From Lingula anatina (lineage: Eukaryota; Brachiopoda; Lingulata; Lingulida; Lingulidae): a stretch of 22,376 nt of DNA. The position numbers and the translations under genes were made by a program. Under the pieces are notes generated by a model that was not told the DNA's origin, did no database searches, and worked only from the letters and a program-made list of their open reading frames with translations. Positions 9,401 to 18,436 of this stretch are shown here, piece after piece (within the stretch, counting starts at the first letter, position 1; each line of letters starts with the position of its first letter). The stretch is taken from the NCBI RefSeq assembly GCF_001039355.2, contig NW_019773670.1:516041-538416 (forward strand), in the 5' to 3' direction.

Positions 9401-12400
9401 GTTTTTGTGTTAAGGGGAAGCTGATTGTGCCTTTATAGATAACCAGATCATTCGATCATGTGACCTATTTCAACTGGCCGTTCTAAAAAAAGGATTGTTT
9501 GTTTTTAGGAAAAGTAAATGCTTTCCCCAAAATTTAAACTTAATTATCTTTTAAAGGGGAATAGATTGGTTAATTTTATGCATATACATAAAACAGAACG
9601 CTTCTGCGATCCAAATCACCGTTTTTCTTCAAGTAGTACATTCTGGAAGACCCGGAAAAAGAGCAAATCATTTTTCCAAAATTACTTATCTCAATTATTT
9701 TTAGGAAAGCGACTTGATTTATTTATATTTATATGTAGTAATGGGAAACACCAACCTCGAACCTCATACCTCGTCCGTATTGGCTAAAAAGCATCGCAAC
9801 AAAGTACATACTGGTATAATGTAATGAGGCTCACTAATTGAGGAAATAATCGCACCCAAGATAGTGTCAAAGGATTTGCTTTGTTCTTCATTTTTAACTT
9901 TCAGTTATGAAGTTGTTATTACAGGAGGTTCAAAAGGAAGTTTTCCCAGAACGAATGATTTTCACTGCAGAAGCATTTATATCATTTATATAAAATGTCT
10001 ACCAAAATGTCTCACAAAAGTTCAGAAATCAAACCAGGATTAGAATGAATTTTGATGTTGGAAAAATTATCAAAACAAATTGGTAAAAAAGAACAAAATC
10101 TGTCACACTTATTTTAGAAATGCGTCAACCTGGTATTTCGTATGCCTGGATTTTCACTGATATTTTTTCTCATTCCATTGTTCACGCAAAGCAATCAGGA
10201 ACAGAAGTGGTTTAAAGTGTCTCACCATGCCCACGAGGCAAGGGAGCGACATGTGAACTATATGGTATATGGTGGTTGCAGTGCCACTGAAGGCAAACAA
10301 AATGACCATGCTTCAGAGGTTTGGAAATATATACTGCATGTTCTTGGCTCAGCTCATTTTATGTTTTTTATCAACACACTTTGTAATTGCTCTAAAAAGG
10401 CAGGTTGCTCAGCCATTCGAACATATTGTAAATAGAACTCTAAAACACTCCATTTTGCATTGCAATTGAACGTTTCGGAGGTAATGACATAAACTAATAC
10501 AAAGTTAATGGATGGCTGTTCATATATTGCAGTCATACGTCACACACGTTTTTTATTATCTTTTCTTGAGATGCCATTGTTATTGCAATATCTCTGCTTG
10601 AATTGCCTTTACCTGATGTTAAATGTACAGAAATATAGAAAAGAAAGATATCCAGTATAGCAATAGCGGGTTACAGCCAGAAAAGCTCCAACAATAATTA
10701 TTGGATCTTGTTTTTTTTCTAAGATGTCGTGACAGAAATGGTAGTCCTTGGGTGACATATAATCATAACAGGCCATGGCTAGCTGGTGGTATCGGCGTCA
10801 GTAAATGGGGCTAATGTAGAGTGTTTAAAGTGATGGAGAACGGGCTACGATTCCTAGTGGGCTCCCATTTCTGTCACAGCGACCATACTATGTATAGTGC
10901 CTATGTATACCTAAAAACATTTCAAGTTAATTTCACCCACCTCTCGTGTTCCATGTTCCAATGGTATCTGTAGCTTTTTCATCGCATGCAATATACAGCA
11001 CATGTTCTCCACTAAATTGTCCACTATTTGTGCTCTGTAAAAACATCGGTCCTCGTCCGTAAATCCATTCATGTGGATAATCCTGGGAGGAAATACACAT
11101 AATATTTGTCATCAAACGATTGTCACAATGCCTAGGGTTATTGTTGACATGTGTAAAAGTGATGGAGGAAATACATAAAAAAGTCACATTCGGAGTAACT
11201 GAACTAGTAATTTTTGACTTGCATTCATTGAGTATATAATGTACCTGATCAACAGCTATGCTCAAATCAGCTGTCTTCATCGACAAATAAGCTGCTTTCC
11301 AAACTGCTGTGAGACTGTAACTCGTCAAATTAGTTATAATTACGGAAATTGGAATATGATTAACAAGTAGAGTGTGATTTACCAATTCAATTTTTTGTCT
11401 TTGTCATATTGTGCATTTTTGTATATAGGAAATATGTGCCCGAACATTCATCCTTGTACAATTTTGTTGTGACAGAATTACCTCATAATATGACAATTAT
11501 TTCGGCAATATTAAAACGGATAAGGGAAACATAGCAACGTGTTGAACCAATACAACAACATTGCACCCGTTGACCTACTTCACATATTTCAAATGAACTA
11601 TTGCATTCCAGCTTATACCTGTCATTATTTCAAGAAATAACATAAATCAATGATTCACATCACAGAGAGGCGAATAAAGTNNNNNNNNNNNNNNNNNNNN
11701 NNNNNNNNNNNNNNNNNNNNNNNNNNNNNNNNNNNNNNNNNNNNNNNNNNNNNNNNNNNNNNNNNNNNNNNNNNNNNNNNAAAAAAAAAAAAAAAAAAAA
11801 AGTGAGAGAGAGAGAGTGACCGCCGGAGGAAATGATACGAAGCCTATTGCCATTGTCGATGCGACAAAATCAATTGCTTTATACTCACTTCATTTGCTTT
11901 GCGAAGGTGCTCTTTCCAGACTCCGCTGCGCCTAGTTAAGAACAAATATAGATCTACATATACTGTACGAAAAAAAATTAATGCAAAAAACAAAAACTTC
12001 ACGATTTTCTGTGTCACAAAATTGTTTTCTTCTTTTTACATGGGAGAGGCTAAGCAATCAGGTATTTGTAGCTGGCACTAGAGAAGAAAGCCTGAAGATA
12101 TCAAGGCTTTTTATGATCGATACTTCAGTTTCCTTCAGCATGGTATCAAACTACATGTAATTTATCATATATCATATATGAACGCCATCAGAAACATGGC
12201 TATCTAAAAGCAAACTGCAATTTGAGAAAACTCTGTGTATTTTAGATGAATGTTATCCATATTTACTGTATAACGGTACGTAGCTCTCAATTATTAAACA
12301 TGGACTGAAATTAACATGGAAGGTAGACCGTGGATCTGTTCATTCATTCAGAGTATTTACATATTGGAAGTGCAATGCTAAAAGCGGTAGCCGATCATGT

Positions 12401-14446
12401 ATGGAATTTAATTTGAACAATTAAAAAGACAGCTGAATGCCTTCAGTCTTCCAATTAAAAAATGAAAAATTGTCCAATTTTATCGGAATGGGTGTTTCAG
12501 CCATTTTCAGTTGCGTATTGTATGATAACAATCTACTTAATAGTAAACAAACGGGCATATATCATGTAACGTGCGAGAAAAAAGGTACTTATCAATACCC
12601 TAGATATTATCTTAAGTGCCCATGTGTGTATTTTCAAGCGCGAAGTAAGATGTCGAAATAACTCCTAAATTTATAGAATTAATAACTCCATACAAGTTGT
12701 TTACATTTTCGATTGAAAAATACTGTGTAGTATCCGAGAGCCCACATGGCATATATTCACTGTTGATTGCCTTTATATCAACCACACGTGCACTTTACTG
12801 ATCTATTTTCTACTACCTCCGTTGTAGCCGTAGCCATTAATTGCAAGCTTCAATTGATCTGATCGAGTAGGAAATGGCATCAGTATACGTTGTATATACC
12901 AGAGTCCATTTTTATTGCTTCATCGCGCTACTGCTCCTACCATAAACGACGTGTAACTGGTTCGTGGTCGCAAATTCTCTTTGTTTAAGAAACTCTATTG
13001 TACTGAAAACGTGAGCACTAAAGACCAAGTTTAAACACAAATAAATAAACAAATACACTAGTTTCTTCACAACTTCTGGTAGTCAGATGGTCAGCTGCCC
13101 ACGTTACCAAACGATCTTGACACTGTGCACTTGCCTTGCCGTAATATATAGGTTGCAGATGGTAAAAATATAATGAACCTGTGGCAGATGAAAAAAAAGC
13201 CAACAAAATCAAAAATCTTTGCTTATTTATTTGTTTATCTATTCTACTTTTTTTCATATGCAATGTGATATAGTCTCTATACGGTAATGTACTCATTAAG
13301 ATTCATTTCCTTTGCCTGTCTTTCTCGGTTTGGCACACGTTGCAATACCGAATATTCACAATAAAAAGAACTACTCATCCAATGCATATCCGTCCCTAGG
13401 GTAGCCATTCTTGGCTTGCCAGGAAATTGGCAATCACGTAATCATGTTAACTTACAAGGTAATTCCAGCCTTACAGTGTATGTACATATATATACTACAG
13501 CGCCACAAAGGCAGAACACGTATAAGAAGATACAGTGTAATATAGAACAATGCTTAGACACCTGTCCCTAGAGTCGTTCAACAGCGCGATATAACCGTCA
13601 CTTTTTCAGACATTCGGATCTGCTATCGACTTTTTAACCTTGATCATGTACCATAGAGAATTATATGTACGTCCGGCATCAATCTCCACGTAATCGGTTT
13701 CGCATTTAAATACACGGAATGCAGGTACGGTTATGTGGAGAAATAATATGAGATTATAAAAAAGGTGACAAATATTATTCCTGACCCTTTGAGAAAATAT
13801 CAACTATCGACACAAAGGGAAGAAAAAGACAGTGATCTTTGATGTTTTATTTTGATAATAAAACAAACCTATCTTATCTTTAAACTTAAGACGCCTTCAG
13901 AGTTGGTCGGAGACAAAAAAAGAAATAAAAAGAAACGTGTATGGAGCATTGAACTATATACTCGGAGGAAATAAAGCATGTATTTTTGACAGTATGCATG
14001 GTCTTGACATTCACTTAAATTACGTGACATTATTTGTATGATACTGAAATAGGCTAGCATCAAGAAACCTAAACACCTTGTGCGTGCTGTGACACCAAAA
14101 CTGCAACAGAAAAAATCTTTCAAAACCGAAACTCGCACTTAATTAAGTTTACTTTTAGTTCTGAATTAAAAACTTCTCTTAACGTAGTCATGCAAAAATT
14201 TCGAGAAGGTGAGCTTACGAAAACTAAAAGCATATTGGTTTCTCCCCTAGCTCATAAAGCAAAGAGACACATTTACACAACAGTGAAAGTCCAAGTTGTC
14301 CGGGAAATTGCCCGTCACTTACCTAAAAGAAGTAGTTTTACTGATTGAGCTTCTTCGAGTTTGCTGCGTTGAAGGTATTCTTCAATAGCCTCATTTTGCT
14401 TTCGCTGCACCTTGGTCGCACGCTGGACGCTCACAGGAACCCCCAT
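6289..14446 (-). CDS. Heterotrimeric G-protein alpha subunit, Gi/o-like (complete, 8 exons, 356 aa)
   Basis: This GTPase relays signals from G-protein-coupled receptors to effectors at the inner face of the plasma membrane. The eight exons total 1071 nt with every phase consistent. Residues 1-6 (MGVPVS) fit an N-myristoylation signal, but Cys3, often palmitoylated in this family, is absent. G1 loop: GAAESGKST at 42-50. Switch I: RVRTTGI at 182-188 with catalytic Arg182 and Mg-binding Thr185. Switch II: DVGGQR at 204-209 with catalytic Gln208. G4: NKKD at 273-276. G5: TNAT at 326-329 (usually TCAT). The C-terminus DVGMF lacks the pertussis-toxin Cys four residues from the end. From memory, exon lengths 43, 142, 129, 130 and 154 nt equal those of vertebrate Gi genes, which argues for a Gi/o-type ancestry. 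The N-terminal helix looks partly Gq-like. The oddity is Ala44 in place of the near-universal second P-loop Gly. The subclass (Gi/o, an orphan lineage or the Gv class) is not settled. Confidence 0.96.
6474..7151 (-). other. G-alpha intron 7
   Basis: 678 bp with no recognised feature. Open plus-strand frames here are short and lack homology. Confidence 0.8.
7152..7305 (-). CDS. G-alpha exon 7 (guanine-binding NKKD)
   Basis: The 154-nt exon begins [15 protein letters not shown], contains the base-recognition motif in [13 protein letters not shown] and ends SACFKNYQ(G). The acceptor is TTTTCCAG and the donor GTACGT. Confidence 0.96.
7306..8035 (-). other. G-alpha intron 6
   Basis: 730 bp. It carries the 252-bp inverted-repeat element at 7761-8012 close to the exon 6 donor. 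Nothing else was recognised. Confidence 0.8.
7761..8012. mobile_element. hAT-like MITE, 252 bp, with 6-bp target duplication
   Basis: The termini are imperfect inverted repeats: CAGTGGCGGATTTAG on the left and, read on the minus strand, CAGGGGTGGATCCAG on the right (11 of 15 match). They are followed inward by G-rich runs. GGTAAC occurs on both sides (7755-7760 and 8013-8018) as a 6-bp target-site duplication. The inside holds a G-run and a long C-run (7804-7820) that can pair. There is no coding capacity. I recall hAT subgroups with 6-bp duplications; placing it there is inference. Confidence 0.82.
8036..8165 (-). CDS. G-alpha exon 6 (switch II)
   Basis: The 130-nt exon encodes (K)[18 protein letters not shown] with the catalytic Gln, then [15 protein letters not shown]. 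The acceptor is TTTTCAG and the donor GTAAGG. The end phase is 0. Confidence 0.96.
8359..8487 (-). CDS. G-alpha exon 5 (switch I)
   Basis: The 129-nt exon encodes [15 protein letters not shown], then [15 protein letters not shown] with the catalytic Arg and the Mg-binding Thr, ending GFNF(K). The donor is GTGAGT. It is separated from exons 4 and 6 by short introns of 218 and 193 bp. Confidence 0.96.
8706..8869 (-). CDS. G-alpha exon 4 (helical domain, rest)
   Basis: The 164-nt exon encodes [14 protein letters not shown] through [15 protein letters not shown] and FHIGDSAQ(Y), which match the family I..LW.D.G(V/I)Q..F and DSA.YY signatures. From memory it is about two codons longer than the vertebrate Gi counterpart. 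The donor is GTAAGT and the end phase is 2. Confidence 0.94.
8916..9064. mobile_element. MITE, 149 bp, with 5-bp target duplication
   Basis: The left end reads CGGGTCCGTAGCCAG and the right end on the minus strand reads CAGGCCCGTAGCCGG (12 of 15 match), followed inward by a G-rich run. AGAAA flanks both sides (8911-8915 and 9065-9069). The element ends 46 bp before exon 4 of G-alpha. It has no coding capacity; the CAGGCC terminus suggests a hAT-like family. Confidence 0.78.
10729..10877 (-). mobile_element. MITE family A, copy 1, 149 bp
   Basis: The ends are GTGACAGAAATGGTAGTCC on the left and, from the right on the minus strand, GTGACAGAAATGGGAGCCC. The right end read on the minus strand matches the left end of the copy at 14727-14889 in about 43 of 51 bases, and most differences are transitions. 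It lies 63 bp past the exon 3 donor of G-alpha. No clear target duplication is seen. Confidence 0.8.
10941..11082 (-). CDS. G-alpha exon 3 (helical domain, alpha-A)
   Basis: The 142-nt exon begins with one base completing Lys, then reads [18 protein letters not shown], the family IIH..G(F/Y)S.E pattern, and continues to [14 protein letters not shown]. The acceptor is CTCCCAG and the donor GTGGGT. A longer open frame covers the same bases in another frame on the same strand; it is a shadow. Confidence 0.93.
11681..11780. other. Assembly gap (100 N)
   Basis: Exactly 100 N suggests a default gap size rather than a measured one. It is followed by low-complexity sequence. No expected G-alpha exon is missing, so the gap probably hides repeat sequence. 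Confidence 0.98.
11781..11816. repeat. Poly-A then GA repeat at the gap edge
   Basis: About 20 A are followed by GTGAGAGAGAGAGAG. This simple sequence probably caused the assembly break. Confidence 0.9.
11889..11931 (-). CDS. G-alpha exon 2 (P-loop)
   Basis: This 43-nt micro-exon encodes (G)[13 protein letters not shown](K), the phosphate-binding loop. The acceptor is AACTAG and the donor GTGAGT. The third loop residue is Ala (GCG) where Gly is expected. The phase is 2 at the end and matches exon 3. Confidence 0.95.
11932..14322 (-). other. G-alpha intron 1
   Basis: 2391 bp between the start exon and the P-loop micro-exon. I recognise no gene or element except one member of the 25-nt inverted pair (14206-14230). 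Confidence 0.75.
14206..14230 (+). repeat. 25-nt repeat, left member of an inverted pair
   Basis: The sequence from AAGGTGAGCTTACG to AACTAAAAG recurs exactly, inverted, at 16763-16787. See that entry. Confidence 0.8.
14323..14446 (-). CDS. G-alpha exon 1 (start codon to KLLLL|G)
   Basis: The ATG at 14446-14444 lies in a strong CACCATGG context. The exon has 41 codons plus one base, ending with the family hallmark KLLLLG just before the donor GTAAGT. The predicted N-terminal helix runs through [19 protein letters not shown]. Confidence 0.95.
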
Positions 14447-14726
14447 GGTGAATTGGTGGGTGAATAACTAGGATATGGTCTTATTTTAAACAGAAATCAT
14501 TGAGGTAAGTTGTTGATTTTAATAGCACCTCAAGGATGCGTCCACGATGTTTTAAATTCTACAAGTGTGCGCGTGAGATTTGTAGGACAAGATTTACAGT
14601 TGTGCATTTTAGGACAAGGCTGAATATATAGTCACGACAATATCTCTGTGCACATTTATTGGGCTGAACAGATACGCTAAAGTTGTGCTGTTACGCACAA
14701 AACAAGCATGCGAACCTAGTGTTGGC

Positions 14727-14889
14727 GTGACAGAAATAGTAGTCCGCCAGGAATCGTAGTCCGTTCCCCATTACTTTGTACAGGTGACATTCATCCCATA
14801 CACTAACCCCAATACTCCTACTAACCCTATAACTTGCACTAAACATAAAGGACCCCGACTTCCATTCCTAGGACTACCATTCCTATCAC
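14727..14889 (+). mobile_element. MITE family A, copy 2, 163 bp
   Basis: The left end is GTGACAGAAATAGTAGTCC and the right end on the minus strand is GTGATAGGAATGGTAGTCC (16 of 19 match). It is homologous to the copy at 10729-10877 in the opposite orientation. GGC flanks both sides, too short to be proof of a target duplication. It lies 281 bp upstream of the G-alpha start codon, in the likely promoter or 5' UTR region. Confidence 0.82.
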
Positions 14890-15611
14890 GGCTGTCAAAT
14901 GAACGGAAAAAAGGTTTAAGTTTTAACAACAAATCAGACACAGTGCACGTCGCTGCTAGTAACTACTTTTGCTACACGAAGCGATGCAGAATTCATTTGG
15001 TTTTGTCGCTAATAGCAATAGGCTTATAGGTGTTTTGATAATAAACTTTTGAGTGTCCCAATTACCACTATCATATCGAATGGAGTAGCGAAATTACGTA
15101 ACCAATGATACAGATGCATGGAACATTTCAACACAGACTTTTAATATTTTGTTAAAAAATGCTAATTTTATGACTGGCTTACTATGAACGCAACAATATT
15201 GATTGAATATATTTCATGGGGGGAGGGGAGGGGGGACCACCCGGTAGGGGAGTGCATTCCCAAACTGGAAGTAGGTTGAGTTACTGTGATTTTGCTAAAT
15301 TGCTTTTTCACTTTGTCGGCTGTTATTGCATGACCTTAATCTCAAGCGACCTAAAACTCAGATAAATGAGGAACACTCAAATAGCAATTAATCCATGTGA
15401 ATTTTTTATATCGAAACCCGCCTGTCTTGCATCCCCGGGAGTATGTGCGCATATCCCTATACAAAGAGCAGAAGTCACTTAGCGTGACAGTTATTGGAAT
15501 GGTATAGGTAAGACTATTTTTCATATTGTACGTGCTGCAACATGATCAAAATAAGAGGTTCTTCCTTATGCATACTAGTACATGTAGCAACCATCCCCCA
15601 CGCCAAGCAAG

Positions 15612-15630
15612 ATATATATATATATATATA
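15612..15630. repeat. (AT)n microsatellite
   Basis: A perfect AT dinucleotide run of 19 bases. Confidence 0.95.
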
Positions 15631-16762
15631 AGTGCATTGTTTCTAAGAACATCAACTGAGAGCATACATATCATCATCGCGGGTTTACTAAAATGCATAA
15701 TATGTTTTTTTTTCTTTTACTCTTCCAATCGATTTCAACATATTCCACCTTCAAGGCATTCTCTGATTGATCTCAAATTTACAAGGAAGTATTCATACCT
15801 TTGATTAGTCATGTCCAGATGTTAAAACATGACGTATTGATTTAATTTTGTGGTAGACAATAGCAACACTCATATTTGCATACCACACAAGTTCAACAAC
15901 TCCACTTCTATACGCAATTAAACGTTACGAGAGGAACATGCATTTTAATTTGCATATATGTGTACACACTTCACATACTGACCTGTATCTCTGGCAATAT
16001 ACTCGTCTAATTTGGCAGTTAGAATTACTTCAAAATTTCGACTTCGGTATTCCTTAAGTAGGCCTACTTCGATAATCCTCCTGACACGGTGTCACAAGTA
16101 ACTGTTGTATGTGCTCACACACGAGTATTTTGAGGCCCGTTCCTAGGAAAAAAAAACAGAAGCACGTGTTATAGCAATGGTAGGTATTATACGATATATT
16201 AGGTATATATAGCCTATATACAGACCTCCTTAAAGCATCCATTCGAAAGTGAAAGGTGTACAGTGTAAGCTCATGCACTATTTAGTTGAGGCCCATTGCT
16301 ACGACAAAATTCCAGAAGCACGATTAATAGACACGATATAAATTAGCAATGCGTCCATGTGACACAGTGTTCTAAATTTACCTCGCATGTTCACTTCTTC
16401 ACGAATTCCTGCCCGATCCTCTTAGCATACACAGTATATATAATAAAAGGTCGTTTGCGTTCAAATTAAAAGTTAACAACTTGGGCCACCTGTTCATGAG
16501 ACAGCAAATTGCATTTTTATAGAATATACGCATAATATTTAATCTATTGAAAATATTCTTATATGGCAAATGCTCTAGACGATCCAATAAACAAAAATTG
16601 GTCTAAGACCCGCTTTGGAGGACAGACCCTTGCCTGCTTTACCCAAGCAATTACACCGAAATTCTCCCCCATCGAGCACTGTGCTGAAGAGAGATAGCAG
16701 AGAGGTTGCAATCAAGCCTTCATGGGATTGCGCCTGAGAGATTTTTGTTTTGTCGATTAAAA

Positions 16763-16787
16763 CTTTTAGTTTTCGTAAGCTCACCTT
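16763..16787 (-). repeat. 25-nt repeat, right member of an inverted pair
   Basis: Exact reverse complement of 14206-14230. The two copies face each other across about 2.5 kb that includes G-alpha exon 1. Outer flanks TCGAG and TTGAG agree in four of five bases, like an imperfect target duplication. Confidence 0.8.
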
Positions 16788-16956
16788 TTGAGTTTTATGA
16801 CTCAGCCCAGCATTTTGGCTGCGGTTGTACAAATAAAATAATTCAGTGTAAATCTGTTGTTCGATCGTAGTATAAAAGAGTCCATCAAAAAAGGAGTCCA
16901 AAAAAGCTGAGATAAGAGATCGTATAATTAAATACCACAATTTCTTGTGCCGTGCA

Positions 16957-16971
16957 AAAAAAAAAAAAAAT
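16957..16971. repeat. Poly-A tract
   Basis: A run of about 15 A followed by another A-rich stretch. No retroposon body was recognised next to it. Confidence 0.85.
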
Positions 16972-17162
16972 TAAAAAAAATTAGCATAATTTAGAATACA
17001 AACCTGCGAAAGCAACCGTTTGCGTGTATCAGCTCCTCCGTAGCATCAGAAGTCTCAGTCACTATATTTACCTGGACGTGTATTACATGTTGTCAGTATC
17101 ACGTCACATGTTTTTATCTTACTTCCGTCTATTTGATCACTTAAGTACTGTATTCGCATACT

Positions 17163-17181
17163 TATATATATATATATATAT
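17163..17181. repeat. (TA)n microsatellite
   Basis: A perfect TA dinucleotide run of 19 bases. Confidence 0.95.
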
Positions 17182-18293
17182 CCTCTTACGACGAATAACA
17201 CGCACTAATTCCTTCACTGCAATTCTAGACTACATGTAGATTGCTAGAGCAAAGTCTGAAGTGCTCAATCAATTCTTGCAAACTGCAGTGATCTCCCAAT
17301 TTTTGAATCGCAGGTTTCATAATTGTCGATAAAATAACTATCCTTGCACCGATATCATTGACTGATGATATTCATAAGTTCTCCTCCCTCTCTGCTCTTT
17401 CTCGATCTCTCATCCGAATATGAAAAGGATCCTCCTCTCTCTGCAAGTGACGAGAAGGCAGGAAATGTACGGCATTAAATGATTGCTTGCGTTGATCTCT
17501 AACAGCTGCGGAGACTGTTGGATTATTAACACAATGATATATTACGTCAGAGAAATGAGCAGTGTAATACACATGTAGCATAGCGCTCTTTGCGTTTTAT
17601 TTTGAAATTATTGTGGTTATTTTTGGCGTCTCTGGGCCAGACGTATAATCCCATCACTTAACTGTTTGACATATCTCTGATCTCATCATTTTTAAACCTT
17701 AATGTAACGGCTTATATTTTTGGTAAGGACTTCCTCCTTTCCTTCTAAAACATGATGACAAAACCTGAATTCAAATTCACATTCAATGTCAAGTACATAT
17801 CATCAACGATGACATATCGACAACAGCATGAAATAACAGTCTAAAAATATCCTGCTACATTAGTCTTCCTTAATGTGTTTGTTGAGGTGAAGTACACTAG
17901 TACTGCAGTAGGGTTTATTTCGCCCAGTTTTTTATGATGTGCTCATAAGTGAAGTAAGATGCAGTCGACAAAAATTGATACATTTTTTATATATCCATGT
18001 GCTCAGTACAATGTGAGTTTCACGGAGAAGTAAAAAAAACGTTTCACCCTAAACAAACTTTAAGAACATGTACATGTAGAACACACATCGTGCCAAATAA
18101 ATATAAGATAGCATAACAAATGTATATGAGACCCTGTAAGACAAGTTCAACCTTTATGCTGCTTTATAGTCATTTAACATATATGACGTGAGGAACTGTG
18201 GTATTTCAAATGGTGACTCTGTATACATAAATTTAACGTCTATAGTCACTACTTCCCTCACAAAAAGATTTTTCTCCACGCCAGCAATCAACG

Positions 18294-18436
18294 ATGGAAT
18301 TCGATGATGTTCTCAAAAACGTTAACGAGTTCGGGAGGATTCAGTTAATGATGACAATATTTTTTGGACTCACCACAGCATCGACGGCCCTACAGATGAT
18401 CGTGACAGTATTTATGCAACAATCACCAGCACACAG
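18294..18436 (+). CDS. SLC22-like exon 1
   Basis: 47 codons plus two bases. It encodes MEFDDVLKNVNEFGRIQ and helix 1, ending QQSPAH(R) at donor GTAAGG. The end phase is 2. Confidence 0.92.

Larger units (their letters stand above)
8870..10940 (-). other. G-alpha intron 3
   Basis: 2071 bp. It contains two short inverted-repeat elements, at 8916-9064 near exon 4 and at 10729-10877 near exon 3. The rest (about 9.1-10.7 kb) shows no exon or repeat I recognise. Confidence 0.75.
11083..11888 (-). other. G-alpha intron 2, with an assembly gap
   Basis: 806 bp as assembled, including 100 N. The true length is unknown. No coding signal was seen in the readable part. Confidence 0.75.
14447..18293. other. 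Intergenic region between divergent G-alpha and SLC22 genes
   Basis: This 3.85-kb stretch separates the two start codons and should hold both promoters and any 5' UTR exons. I could not identify a TATA box or non-coding exons with confidence. It contains a MITE at 14727-14889, a G-rich run at 15218-15236, two (AT)n tracts, the right member of a 25-nt inverted pair, and CT-rich (GAGA on the minus strand) patches at about 17380-17442. Open frames here, up to 121 codons at 16575-16940 (-), match nothing I know. Confidence 0.6.

Noticed and set aside
11240-11340. A possible alternative helical-domain exon reading [14 protein letters not shown]
   Set aside because: It has a loose resemblance to the alpha-A helix and a GT at its end, but a poor acceptor, and the true exon 3 at 10941-11082 fits in sequence, length and phase.
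10933-11385. A 150-codon minus-strand open frame, the longest in the middle of the window
   Set aside because: It overlaps G-alpha exon 3 in a different frame of the same strand. The G-alpha frame gives a clear family match with correct splice sites and phases, so the long frame is a shadow.
16575-16940. A 121-codon minus-strand open frame between the divergent genes
   Set aside because: No recognisable domain, no supporting splice or promoter signal, and simple AT-rich surroundings. I could not support it as a gene.
18081-18115. An AATAAATATAAG stretch as a TATA-like element for the SLC22-like gene
   Set aside because: It is about 200 bp upstream of the start codon in AT-rich DNA, with no known transcription start. 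Such motifs occur throughout the window.
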